A stretch of DNA of 64,000 bases from Bacteroidales bacterium (lineage in GTDB: Bacteria > Bacteroidota > Bacteroidia > Bacteroidales > P3): positions 1 to 64,000 of the forward strand of contig JAGCOF010000053.1 of the NCBI GenBank assembly GCA_017645585.1, in the 5' to 3' direction. The notes under the pieces were generated by a model. The model worked only from the letters and a program-made list of their open reading frames with translations, had not been told where the DNA came from and ran no database searches. The position numbers were made by a program, and so were the translations under genes. This document shows, piece after piece, positions 17,481-25,202 of the stretch. The first letter of the stretch is position 1; each line of letters begins with the position of its first letter.

Positions 17481-18671
17481 TTATTGCAGTAGCCAGTCGA
17501 TGACATTGAGTTTCTGGATGCCATTGTGAGATGACTTAGGGTCAGTGTCGAGTGTCAGCAGGTATTTGGGGTAATGGTCTTTGATCGATTCCAAAGGAGA
17601 CAATTCCCGTTGCAAGGTTGATTCTTCGCGTGTACTCAAGGCGACTTGATAGTATGCAGTATCCTCGCCATTCAGACACACAAAGTCGACCTCTTGCTTC
17701 CCTACCTTTCCGACAAACACCTGATTGCCACGACGTCGTAACTCAAGGTAAACAATATTCTCCAAGATGTGTCCGAAGTCGTTGGGTCGGATGCCAAGCA
17801 GTAGGTTACGCAGTCCGATATCCACCAGATAGTACTTATTGCCCACCCGCAAGTGTTCTTTGCCATGCACATCATAACGCGAGACAGCATAAAACATATA
17901 GCTGTCGAGCAACCCGTTTACGCAATTCTCTATAGTATGCGGGCTGCTCTTTCTCCCATTAGATGTCATTGTGTCGGCGATTGATTTCAATGAAGTGACA
18001 TTACCGATATTGTCGGCCAGATAGCGGATGACACGTTCCAGTATGTCGCTGTCCTGCATACGGCTTCGCTGCATAATATCTTTCAAAATGACAGTACTGT
18101 ATATGCCCTGCAAATACTGGCGAAGGTCTGTTCCGGTAGACAGGTTGATTGTGTATGGAAATGAGGAACTGCCGATGTAGTCACGGTACAATTGTTCACC
18201 ACGAGCATTCGTTGTGGATTGAAACTCTTTCATAGAGAAGGGAAGCACCTCTATCTCTATGTAACGACCCGAAAGCAGTGTGGAAATTTCACCCGAAAGA
18301 AGATATGCGTTGGAACCTGTCAGGTAGATGTCTGCATTCTCTTTCAGAAACAGGCTGTCTATTGCTTTCTGAAACATCTCCACCGATTGTATTTCGTCCA
18401 GAAATATGTAGTTCATCTTGCCAGACACCATTCGGGCTGTGGTATAGCGGTAAAGCTCACGATAATCTTTCAGGTTTTCAAACTCCAAGTCCTCAAGATT
18501 GACTGAAATAATCTGTTTTTCGCTCACCTTTTCCTCTCGTAGCAGCTGCTGAAACTGCATCATAAGTGTGCTTTTCCCACAACGGCGTATACCTGTTATT
18601 ATCTTGATAACGTGCTTGTCGCGCCATTTCATCAACTGTTTGAGATACGCAGTCCTTTTTATTGTTTCCAT
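17481..18671 (-). CDS. AAA-family ATPase with DUF4143 domain
   Basis: 396 residues. Walker A is GIRRCGKST (27-35), Walker B YIFLDEIQ (about 88-95), with the TGSNAYLLSGE sensor block after it. The second half is DUF4143, with the nuclease-like core LRRRGNQVFVGKVGKQEVDFVC. This family is abundant and multi-copy in Bacteroidota; its cellular role is unsettled. It is convergent with the DUF262-HNH gene and divergent from the mini-Fic gene, and is bracketed by copies of the TTATTCTCCGCAA sequence. GC is low, as in the rest of the island. Confidence 0.92.
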   Translation of the reverse strand: METIKRTAYLKQLMKWRDKHVIKIITGIRRCGKSTLMMQFQQLLREEKVSEKQIISVNLEDLEFENLKDYRELYRYTTARMVSGKMNYIFLDEIQSVEMFQKAIDSLFLKENADIYLTGSNAYLLSGEISTLLSGRYIEIEVLPFSMKEFQSTTNARGEQLYRDYIGSSSFPYTINLSTGTDLRQYLQGIYSTVILKDIMQRSRMQDSDILERVIRYLADNIGNVTSLKSIADTMTSNGRKSSPHTIENCVNGLLDSYMFYAVSRYDVHGKEHLRVGNKYYLVDIGLRNLLLGIRPNDFGHILENIVYLELRRRGNQVFVGKVGKQEVDFVCLNGEDTAYYQVALSTREESTLQRELSPLESIKDHYPKYLLTLDTDPKSSHNGIQKLNVIDWLLQ

Positions 18672-18696
18672 ACGAATGTTAGTTTGAATTCAAATG

Positions 18697-18704
18697 CAAA
18701 GATA
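18697..18704 (-). promoter_or_regulatory. -7 box of the ATPase gene
   Basis: On the minus strand TATCTTTG, 26 nt before the ATG at 18671. Beside it TTTGCATT-TC-AATGCAAA (about 18723-18740) forms an AT-rich palindrome that could be an operator. Confidence 0.6.
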
Positions 18705-18765
18705 CGAATAAAAATCAAAATATTTGCATTTCAATGCAAAAAAATACTTTTGTGGGGGAAAGTTA

Positions 18766-18791
18766 TTATTCTCCGCAATTGCGGAGAATAA
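18766..18791. promoter_or_regulatory. 26-bp perfect palindrome, likely operator of the mini-Fic gene
   Basis: TTATTCTCCGCAA followed by its exact complement TTGCGGAGAATAA. It ends 5 nt before the -7 box TATATTTG (18796-18803), where a bound protein would block RNA polymerase. The same half-site occurs at 17452-17464. Confidence 0.75.
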
Positions 18792-18795
18792 TTCG

Positions 18796-18803
18796 TATAT
18801 TTG
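18796..18803 (+). promoter_or_regulatory. -7 box of the mini-Fic gene
   Basis: TATATTTG ends 4 nt before the ATG at 18808, so the message would be leaderless or nearly so. Confidence 0.6.
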
Positions 18804-18807
18804 CCGT

Positions 18808-19173
18808 ATGAATAATAATGGTAAAAACGCCATAAATATATGGCAAGATGCTGACTGGCCTGATTTTAGGTGGGATGATTCACAAGTATCACCCCTCTTA
18901 AATTCGGTGCAGGAACGCCAGGCAAGGCTGCTTGGGATGCTTTCGGCATTGGGCTTTGACTTGCAAAAACAAACCAACGAACGTCAACGGAAGATAATCA
19001 ACCGCTTGTATGACGGGTTTGAAGGCCCCCTGACCAGTAGCAAATGGGCCAAGATATGCCATTGTTCTCCCGACACGGCATTGCGCGACATCACATCGCT
19101 GATAGAAAAAGGGGTGTTGGTTAAAGCGCCCTCAGGCGGACGTAACACACATTATGCTCTTGCCATAAATTAA
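18808..19173 (+). CDS. Miniature Fic-family protein lacking the Fic domain (DUF4172 plus winged helix)
   Basis: 121 residues. Residues about 10-52 (IWQDADWPDFRWDD...LLGMLSALGFDL) match DUF4172, the N-terminal domain of many Bacteroidota Fic proteins. Residues about 57-121 (NERQRKIINRLYDGFEG...SSKWAKICHCSPDTALRDI...GGRNTHYAL) match the C-terminal winged-helix part of the same proteins. The catalytic Fic core with HPFxxGNGR, normally some 200 residues between them, is absent, and the join is in frame. It cannot transfer AMP. It may work as a DNA-binding regulator, fitting the palindrome just upstream, or be a harmless deletion remnant. Confidence 0.8.
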   Translation: MNNNGKNAINIWQDADWPDFRWDDSQVSPLLNSVQERQARLLGMLSALGFDLQKQTNERQRKIINRLYDGFEGPLTSSKWAKICHCSPDTALRDITSLIEKGVLVKAPSGGRNTHYALAIN

Positions 19174-19187
19174 AAACAAAAATATTT

Positions 19188-19216
19188 TTTGCATTAAAGA
19201 TTATTTTGTATATTTG
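19188..19216 (+). promoter_or_regulatory. Promoter of gdhA
   Basis: TTTG (19188-19191) and TATATTTG (19209-19216), 17 nt apart; the start codon is 46 nt further on. Confidence 0.6.
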
Positions 19217-19261
19217 CCGAACTGAATAAAAATAATTTAACCATCTAAAGTATTCAATATT

Positions 19262-20605
19262 ATGAAAGTAAAAGAAATTATGGCCAACCTGGAGGCCAAA
19301 CATCCGGGCGAAAACGAGTACTTGCAGGCTGTCCGCGAGGTTCTGGAAACCATCGAGGAAGAATACAACAAACACCCCGAGTTCGAGGCTGCTAAGATTG
19401 TCGAGCGCATTGTGGAGCCCGATCGTATCTTCAAGTTCCGCGTTGTGTGGGTTGACGATAAGGGCAAGACCCAGGTCAACCTCGGCTACCGCGTGCAGTA
19501 CAACGCCGCTCTCGGTGCCTACAAGGGCGGTCTCCGTTTCCACCCGAAGGTGAACGAGTCGATGCTGAAGTTCCTCGGCTTCGAGCAGATCTTCAAGAAC
19601 AGCCTCACCATGCTGCCTCTCGGCGGTGGTAAGGGTGGTGCCGACTTCGACCCGATGGGCAAGAGCGACGCTGAGATCATGCGTTTCTGCCAGGCCTTCG
19701 TCTATGAGCTCTGGCGCAACATCGGTCCCGATCAGGACAGCCCCGCTGGTGACGTGGGTGTCGGCGGCCGCGAAATTGGCTACATGTACGGTATGTACAA
19801 GAAACTCGCCCGTGAGCACTCGACCGGCGCTCTGACCGGCAAGAGCTACGGCTGGGGTGGTTCCCTCATCCGTCCCGAGGCTACCGGCTTCGGCGCTGTC
19901 TACTATGTCGAGCGCATGGTGAAGCAGCAGAAGGACACCATGAAGGGTAAGAAGATTGCTCTCTCGGGCTTCGGTAACGTGGCTTGGGGTGCTGCCATCA
20001 AGGCCACCGAGCTGGGTGCCAAGGTTGTCGCTATCAGCGGCCCCGATGGTGTCTGCGAGATTCCCGCCGGTATCACCAAGAAGATGATCGACTACATGCT
20101 CGATATGCGCGCCAGCAACCGCAACAAAGTTGAGGATATGGCCACCAAGTTCCCGAAACTCTGCAAATTCACTGCCGGCAAGAAGGCTTGGAGCGTGAAG
20201 TGCGACATCGCTATGCCTTGCGCCTTCCAGAACGAGCTCGACGAGAAGGATGCCAAGATGCTTCTCAAGAACGGCGTGAAGTATGTTGCCGAGGTTTCCA
20301 ACATGGGTTGCCAGCCCGCCGCTATCGCCGCCATCCAGAAGGCCAAAGTGCCCTTCGGTCCTGGTAAGGCCGTCAACGCCGGTGGTGTTGCCACCTCTGG
20401 CCTCGAGATCTGCCAGAACGCTGAGCACCGCAACTGGACCGCTGAAGAGGTCGACAAGAACCTCCACACCATCATGAACAACATCTATGACATGTGCGTT
20501 GAGCACGGCAAGGAGAAAGACGGTACCATCAACTATGTGAAGGGTGCCAACATCGCCGGCTTCATGCGCGTTGCCAAAGCTATGGTTGCTCAGGGTATCA
20601 TCTAA
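19262..20605 (+). CDS. gdhA: Glutamate dehydrogenase, hexameric type (probably NADP-specific)
   Basis: 447 residues, the length of the small hexameric class. It interconverts glutamate and 2-oxoglutarate plus ammonia, the main ammonia-fixing route in many gut Bacteroidota. The substrate block YKGGLRFHP, the catalytic lysine in PLGGGKGGADFDP, and the nucleotide-binding GFGNVAWG are present. Codon use is strongly biased and GC rises at once compared with the island upstream, marking the island's right edge. It has its own promoter and terminator. Confidence 0.96.
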   Translation: MKVKEIMANLEAKHPGENEYLQAVREVLETIEEEYNKHPEFEAAKIVERIVEPDRIFKFRVVWVDDKGKTQVNLGYRVQYNAALGAYKGGLRFHPKVNESMLKFLGFEQIFKNSLTMLPLGGGKGGADFDPMGKSDAEIMRFCQAFVYELWRNIGPDQDSPAGDVGVGGREIGYMYGMYKKLAREHSTGALTGKSYGWGGSLIRPEATGFGAVYYVERMVKQQKDTMKGKKIALSGFGNVAWGAAIKATELGAKVVAISGPDGVCEIPAGITKKMIDYMLDMRASNRNKVEDMATKFPKLCKFTAGKKAWSVKCDIAMPCAFQNELDEKDAKMLLKNGVKYVAEVSNMGCQPAAIAAIQKAKVPFGPGKAVNAGGVATSGLEICQNAEHRNWTAEEVDKNLHTIMNNIYDMCVEHGKEKDGTINYVKGANIAGFMRVAKAMVAQGII

Positions 20606-20632
20606 TTCCGATTAGGTTATATCTATGATAGG

Positions 20633-20664
20633 AAAGGCTGCCCCACGGGCAGCCTTTCTGTTTT
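20633..20664 (+). terminator. Terminator of gdhA
   Basis: 11-bp perfect stem AAAGGCTGCCC/GGGCAGCCTTT around a CAC loop, then CTGTTTT. Confidence 0.92.
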
Positions 20665-20724
20665 CGGTGATGCAATATAAGGCGTCGGTTTGCGTTATGC
20701 CACATGAAATAAATATTCCTGCAA

Positions 20725-21810
20725 ATGAGACGACATTGGATTGACAACTTGCGTTGGGTAACCGTGCTGCTGGTGCTGCTCTACCACGTCATATATTTCT
20801 ACAACAACAAGGGCGTCTTTGGCGGCGTGGGCGGTTTCGGCGAGGGACCGCAGTATCAGGATGCACTTATGTACATACTCTACCCCTGGTTCATGCCGCT
20901 GCTGTTCCTGCTGGCGGGCGTCAGCGCTCGCTATTCGCTGGAGAGACATACGGCAAAGGAATGGTTCCGCAGTCGCACGCGCAAATTGCTGGTGCCCGCC
21001 ACCATCGGCCTGTTTGTGTTCCAATGGATGACGGGCTACTTCAACACCGCTGTGGCCGGCCGTATGGAAGCGCTGGCCGGTCTCCCTGTCGTGGTCAAAT
21101 ACATCATGTGTGCCATCAGCGGCATCGGTCCTCTCTGGTTCATCCATGACCTGTGGCTCTTCTCGCTGATACTGCTGCTGATAAGAAAGATTGATGCCAA
21201 AGACAGACTTTACACCTGGTGCGGAAAGCTCGGCGGTGTATGGGTTATCCTCTTGGGAGTATTGTTCTGGGTGGGCGAGCAGACGTTGGTGTTCAACCCG
21301 CGTCCGGAATCGCTCGATGGATTATACAATCTCTATAAGCCTGTATTCTACTTCATACCCTTCCTGTTGGGCTACTACATTTTCTCACGCGACGAGGTGC
21401 AGTCGATGCTCGGGAAAGTCTGGATAACGTTGATGGCTGTCGCAATTGTCAGTGGGGCATTGCTGGCAATAACCACATTCGGCCAGGACAACACCACGCC
21501 GCACTATCTCGCCAGCCCCCTCAACTGCCTCTACGGATGGCTGATGTGTCTGGCCATGATGGGCTGGTTCAAGGCCAGGTTCGACCGTACAGGTCGCTTT
21601 GTCAGCTATATGACCCGCAGCAGCTTCGGAATCTATATCGTGCATTATCTGGTCATCGCCAGCTTTGGATACATGATGAAAACCTATACCCAGCTTCCGC
21701 CGGTGGCGATATATGCCATCCTCACGGTGGCCGTCTTCACCCTCTCCCCGCTGCTCTACGAAGGCATCCGCCGAATACCTGTGGTGCGTTGGTGTGTGTT
21801 AGGGCAATAA
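20725..21810 (+). CDS. Acyltransferase 3 family membrane protein
   Basis: 361 residues with about ten membrane helices. The start MRRHWIDNLRWVTVLLVLLYHV is typical: an R-x10-H pattern (here LRWV...YHV) used by this family in acyl transfer. The middle has SGIGPLWFIHDLWLFS and the end SSFGIYIVHYLVI. Members O-acetylate or succinylate surface sugars and glucans; the substrate here cannot be read from sequence. A gene for a polysaccharide is not adjacent. It stands between the gdhA terminator and aroQ. Confidence 0.88.
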   Translation: MRRHWIDNLRWVTVLLVLLYHVIYFYNNKGVFGGVGGFGEGPQYQDALMYILYPWFMPLLFLLAGVSARYSLERHTAKEWFRSRTRKLLVPATIGLFVFQWMTGYFNTAVAGRMEALAGLPVVVKYIMCAISGIGPLWFIHDLWLFSLILLLIRKIDAKDRLYTWCGKLGGVWVILLGVLFWVGEQTLVFNPRPESLDGLYNLYKPVFYFIPFLLGYYIFSRDEVQSMLGKVWITLMAVAIVSGALLAITTFGQDNTTPHYLASPLNCLYGWLMCLAMMGWFKARFDRTGRFVSYMTRSSFGIYIVHYLVIASFGYMMKTYTQLPPVAIYAILTVAVFTLSPLLYEGIRRIPVVRWCVLGQ

Positions 21811-21837
21811 AAGATATGTATGCGCGTTATTAAGGGC

Positions 21838-22254
21838 ATGAAACATATAGAGATTATCAACGGGCCGAACCTCAACCTCACGGGAGTGCGTGAGCCGGAG
21901 GTGTATGGCAGCACCACGATGGAGCAATATCTTGACGGCTTGCGCAAGGCCTTCCCCGAGGTGGAGATTGGTTATTTTCAGAGCAATGTCGAGGGCGAGC
22001 TTATCGACCGCATCCAGCAGGTGGGCTTCCGCTACGACGGCCTGATTGTCAACCTGGGCGGCTACAGCCACACCAGCGTGGCCTTGCGCGATGCGTTGCT
22101 GTCCGTGCCGGCCCCTAAGATGGAGGTGCACCTGAGCAATATCTTTGCCCGCGAGGAGTACCGTCACCATTCGCTCATCACCAGCGCCTGCCGCGGTATG
22201 ATTTGCGGCGTCGGCCTGCAAGGCTACGAGTTGGCCCTGCGGGCGCTCGTCTAG
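21838..22254 (+). CDS. aroQ: 3-dehydroquinate dehydratase, type II
   Basis: 138 residues of the dodecameric type II enzyme of the shikimate pathway. Seen are NGPNLNLTG (about 8-16) with Tyr in EVYG, FQSNVEGELID, NLGGYSHTSVALRDAL with the catalytic His, and EVHLSNIFAREEYRHHS. The ATG at 21838 (MKHIEIINGPNL) fits the family; the ATG six codons earlier would add MRVIKG. Other shikimate genes in the window, aroK and the DAHP synthase, are far away. Confidence 0.95.
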   Translation: MKHIEIINGPNLNLTGVREPEVYGSTTMEQYLDGLRKAFPEVEIGYFQSNVEGELIDRIQQVGFRYDGLIVNLGGYSHTSVALRDALLSVPAPKMEVHLSNIFAREEYRHHSLITSACRGMICGVGLQGYELALRALV

Positions 22255-22293
22255 ATAGTCTAGATAATCTAGATTTTCTAGACCTTCTAGAAA
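22252..22293. repeat. 9-bp tandem repeat with CTAGA core
   Basis: Units at 9-bp step: CTAGATAGT, CTAGATAAT, CTAGATTTT, CTAGACCTT, CTAGAAAAT. It starts at the aroQ stop and separates aroQ from the sigma factor gene. Confidence 0.85.
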
Positions 22294-22344
22294 ATATTTT
22301 CACTTTTCTGTGTAAGATTTCATCCTTTTTTGCGACTACAAGGT

Positions 22345-22839
22345 ATGAAACGCGACACGGAACAGTTCAAGCATGACTATCTGCCTCTGCAACCCGCCAT
22401 GCAGCGCATGGCCGAGAGTCTCCTCGGCAATGAGGACGAGGCAGCCGACGTGGTGCAGGACTGTTTCGTGACCCTCTGGGAGGAGCGCGAGACGCTGCGT
22501 CGGGTCGTCAACCGTGAGGCGTGGTGCATCACGCTGGTCAAGCGCCGCTGCGTCGACCTGCTGCGCAAGCGCAAACCCACCGCCTCCATTGACGAGCGCG
22601 CGCTGGCCTTGGCCGAGGAGGAAAGTGCCGATAAGGAAGAGCAGCTGCGGGTGGCCCTGCAAATGGTCGACCGCTTGCCCAAGCGGCAGGCGCAGGCCAT
22701 CCGCATGAAGCACCTTGAGGCCGCCGACACCGACCGCATCGCCGCCGCACTGCACATCACCCCCGGCAACGTCTACACCCTCCTCTCGCGTGCCTATAGT
22801 TCACTGAAACAAATGATAATAGAATATGAAGAACGGTAA
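22345..22839 (+). CDS. ECF-type RNA polymerase sigma factor
   Basis: 164 residues. Region 2 contains LLGNEDEAADVVQDCFVTLWEERE, the DEAEDVxQ-type core contact; region 4 contains LPKRQAQAIRMKHLEAADTDRIAAALHITPGNVYTLLSRAYSSLKQ, with the helix-turn-helix. The start at 22345 gives MKRDTEQFKHDYLPLQPAM. Its stop overlaps the start of the next gene, which encodes a one-helix membrane protein, the usual arrangement for a sigma/anti-sigma pair. Confidence 0.9.
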   Translation: MKRDTEQFKHDYLPLQPAMQRMAESLLGNEDEAADVVQDCFVTLWEERETLRRVVNREAWCITLVKRRCVDLLRKRKPTASIDERALALAEEESADKEEQLRVALQMVDRLPKRQAQAIRMKHLEAADTDRIAAALHITPGNVYTLLSRAYSSLKQMIIEYEER

Positions 22840-23536
22840 AGACAGTCAAGAGCGGACGCGGAACGCCGTGTCCCTGCAGCAGGTGCTCGCCGATGTGGAG
22901 CATGCCGGCCGCGACGCGTGCCGTAGGCAGGAACTCTCGGAGATGATCGACCGCATGGCGGGAATGGAAATTGGAAATTGGAAAGAGGAAAAAGGAAGGA
23001 GCCGCTCGGCATGGTGGTGGGTGTTGCGCGTGGCAGCGGCCGCCTGCGTGCTCTTCTTCATCACTACCGCTGTGCGCATCTGGTTCATCCCCACCGAGCC
23101 TGCGGGCACAATGGTAGCCGAGGCCGAGGTGCCTGCTCCGCCCCAACGACTTCCCAACGACTTCCCAACGACTTCCCAACGACTTCCCAACGACTACCGC
23201 GGTGGTAGGGGGAAGGTGGTTGAAAAACCACAGAAAGGGTCTTTTGCGGAAGATGAGGCGGAGGTGACAGTGATGGAGGAGGTGTTGGTTGATAATGAGG
23301 TCGTTGAAGAAGCCGTCGACACTGCTGAAGAACTCCTTGTAGTTGACAACGTCATTGCGCCCGAGCCGGAGGAGCCGCAGGTGGATGCCGAGCCGGAACA
23401 ACCGTTGCAGCCTGTGCCGGCCGAGCCCGTCGCCGCCAAGCTGCAGGAGCGCAAGAGCAGCCTTCTCGGCGGCCTCATCCGCCGTGCCGAACCCAGCAAG
23501 ATGGACGGCACCATGCTGGCAATTAATATTTTGTAA
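22826..23536 (+). CDS. Single-pass membrane protein, likely anti-sigma factor
   Basis: 236 residues. An N-terminal cytoplasmic part (about 1-65), a membrane helix near WWWVLRVAAAACVLFFITTAV, and a long, acidic, proline-rich outer part (VDNEVVEEAVDTAEELLVV..., EPEEPQVDAEPEQPLQP). It overlaps the ECF sigma gene by 14 bases, which points to an anti-sigma role, but I see no named anti-sigma domain. Residues PQRLPNDFPTTSQRLPNDYRG come from four exact copies of an 11-bp unit (23150-23193), and a GGAAATT heptamer array sits near 22966. The function is inferred from position only. Confidence 0.7.
   Translation: MKNGKDSQERTRNAVSLQQVLADVEHAGRDACRRQELSEMIDRMAGMEIGNWKEEKGRSRSAWWWVLRVAAAACVLFFITTAVRIWFIPTEPAGTMVAEAEVPAPPQRLPNDFPTTSQRLPNDYRGGRGKVVEKPQKGSFAEDEAEVTVMEEVLVDNEVVEEAVDTAEELLVVDNVIAPEPEEPQVDAEPEQPLQPVPAEPVAAKLQERKSSLLGGLIRRAEPSKMDGTMLAINIL
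22966..22986. repeat. 7-bp tandem repeat inside the anti-sigma-like gene
   Basis: GGAAATT, GGAAATT, GGAAAGA: three heptamers encoding EIGNWKE. Confidence 0.6.
23150..23193. repeat. 11-bp exact tandem repeat inside the anti-sigma-like gene
   Basis: Four perfect copies of CTTCCCAACGA in a row. Three copies make 33 bp, so the protein repeats with an 11-residue period (QRLPNDFPTTS). Confidence 0.95.
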
Positions 23537-23553
23537 ACAATAAAAACAATAAT

Positions 23554-24291
23554 ATGAAACGCCTTTTTATCATCCTTGCGCTATTGGGTACCTGCTCGGG
23601 ACTGTGTGCCCAGAGTGCCGACAGCACAGCCACCTCTGACAGCCTCTGGTGGGACACCCATCCCCGCTGGAGACTCGACTTAGGACTCTCGGCAGGCGTC
23701 ACGCTCTTCAGCACCGACAATGAGACATCGCCCTACTACAGCACGCTGGGCCTCACCCTGCAGGTGCCGCTGATGCTCAGCCACTATGTGTCGCCCCATT
23801 GGCGCCTCTCCACGGGCGTGCGGCTTGACTTCAACATCAATCCGTTGCACTACAATGTGGAGCGGTATCTGGGCAGCGAACCTCCGTATAATGAAGGGAT
23901 TGACTTCGCCACCACCAACGAAAAGCAATGGTCCTACACCTATTTCGCCTACCTCGGCATTCCCCTGCAGGCCACATGGTACCCCTGGCCTCGCGAGCGC
24001 GGCGTGCTGTCTGTGACCGCCGACCTCTTCGCCGGCTATGCGCTTGGGCGTCGCATTGTCATCAACACCTATGCTGTTGACAGCGACCGTTCAGGCTTCA
24101 GCGAGGGACAAGATATCATTGCCGGCGTCGGGACACTCCTGCCGTGGAAGCTGGAGATGGGGGTCACCCTCTCAACCGACGTGCTCGGCTTGCTGCACGG
24201 CGTGCGGCTCTTTGTCAACCTGCTGCCCTCCTACCGCGACCCGGTGACAGGCGATGGGCTTTATCTTCATGGAATGACTCTTTTCTTATAG
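23554..24291 (+). CDS. Outer-membrane beta-barrel protein
   Basis: 245 residues with signal peptide MKRLFIILALLGTCSGLCAQ. The rest alternates hydrophobic and polar residues in strand-like runs (WRLDLGLSAGVTLFS, STLGLTLQVPLMLSHYV, WRLSTGVRLDFNIN, YFAYLGIPLQATWYP), ending in an aromatic/hydrophobic TLFL, as for small outer-membrane barrels. No family name can be given. It follows the sigma/anti-sigma pair by 17 bp and may belong to that operon. Confidence 0.75.
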   Translation: MKRLFIILALLGTCSGLCAQSADSTATSDSLWWDTHPRWRLDLGLSAGVTLFSTDNETSPYYSTLGLTLQVPLMLSHYVSPHWRLSTGVRLDFNINPLHYNVERYLGSEPPYNEGIDFATTNEKQWSYTYFAYLGIPLQATWYPWPRERGVLSVTADLFAGYALGRRIVINTYAVDSDRSGFSEGQDIIAGVGTLLPWKLEMGVTLSTDVLGLLHGVRLFVNLLPSYRDPVTGDGLYLHGMTLFL

Positions 24292-24313
24292 AATATAAAA
24301 CAATACAATCATC

Positions 24314-25201
24314 ATGAAAAAGAACGATAAATCAACGCTGATGGCCTTCGTGTTCTTTGCCATCATTACCCTTGTTAGTGTGGCGGCCTCCCGGGCGCAG
24401 GTGAACCTGCTCGACCCCATACATTCTCCCGACACCAATCCGCTGCTCTCCACTACCGGCCCCAACACCATCGGCAAAGGCCACCTGCAGTTGAGTGGTG
24501 CAGCCACAGGGTACATTTGGCGTCAGGAAATGGAGATGTACAACGGGGATGTCTCGTCTATCTATCACGATCGTTACCAAGAGTTTGGCGGCGGCATAGG
24601 CTTGCGCTATGGTCTTGGCAGCCGCTTCGAACTCTTTACCCACATGGCAGGTGCTCACTCGCAATACCATTATGAGTTGGACACCACCACCCTCAACGGC
24701 ACACAGCCGCAACTTATTCCCTCGCTGGGCCTGAAGATGATGCTCAATGAGGGTGGTCACGGCTGGGTGCCTCAGATGTCTCTCTTCGCCAGGGTTGACA
24801 TGCCACGCAAGGCCAGATACATCGACTATGGGCATGTTGACTACGCTCTGGCCATCGAACCCGTCCTGGGCATGCAGTTCCGCAACCGTCTGGGACGCCG
24901 CTGGGTGCTTGATTATGGCCTCAGTTACGGTTTCTTTAAAAAAACTATCGGAGTGCGGAGAGTCTATGCTTTGCAGCGCGACAATCCGTTGCAGTTCAAT
25001 CTAATGGCCCGGTGGCTGGCCACCGACCGCCTGATGATAAGTGCCGGTATGGAGAATGTGGGCGGCGTTGCCGAGGTACTGTGGCAGGCCACGCCCGACC
25101 TGCAACTCAAGGTACAGGGCGGTATTGCTGCGGGTGTCGGCTTCCGCACAGGTATAATGGAAACCAATGCCCTGCTGGGCGTCAATTGGATGCTGAAGTA
25201 A
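24314..25201 (+). CDS. Outer-membrane transporter-like barrel protein
   Basis: 295 residues with signal peptide ending at SRAQ. The start DTNPLLSTTGPNTIGKGHLQLSG and the later GIGLRYGLGSRFELFTHMAG resemble the MetA-pathway/phenol-degradation transporter-like barrels, a family named for a few members and of no fixed function. Further barrel strands include RWVLDYGLSYGFF and DRLMISAGMENVGG. It is 22 bp after the previous barrel gene and convergent with panC. Confidence 0.72.
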   Translation: MKKNDKSTLMAFVFFAIITLVSVAASRAQVNLLDPIHSPDTNPLLSTTGPNTIGKGHLQLSGAATGYIWRQEMEMYNGDVSSIYHDRYQEFGGGIGLRYGLGSRFELFTHMAGAHSQYHYELDTTTLNGTQPQLIPSLGLKMMLNEGGHGWVPQMSLFARVDMPRKARYIDYGHVDYALAIEPVLGMQFRNRLGRRWVLDYGLSYGFFKKTIGVRRVYALQRDNPLQFNLMARWLATDRLMISAGMENVGGVAEVLWQATPDLQLKVQGGIAAGVGFRTGIMETNALLGVNWMLK

Positions 25202-25202
25202 T

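Noticed and set aside
17481..19173. ATPase and mini-Fic protein as a toxin-antitoxin pair
   Set aside because: The genes are divergent, neither has a toxin motif (the Fic core is missing), and DUF4143 ATPases are found alone in many genomes.
22826..23536. TonB-type energy transducer (Pro/Glu-rich outer segment)
   Set aside because: No TonB C-terminal domain; overlap with an ECF sigma gene fits an anti-sigma role better.
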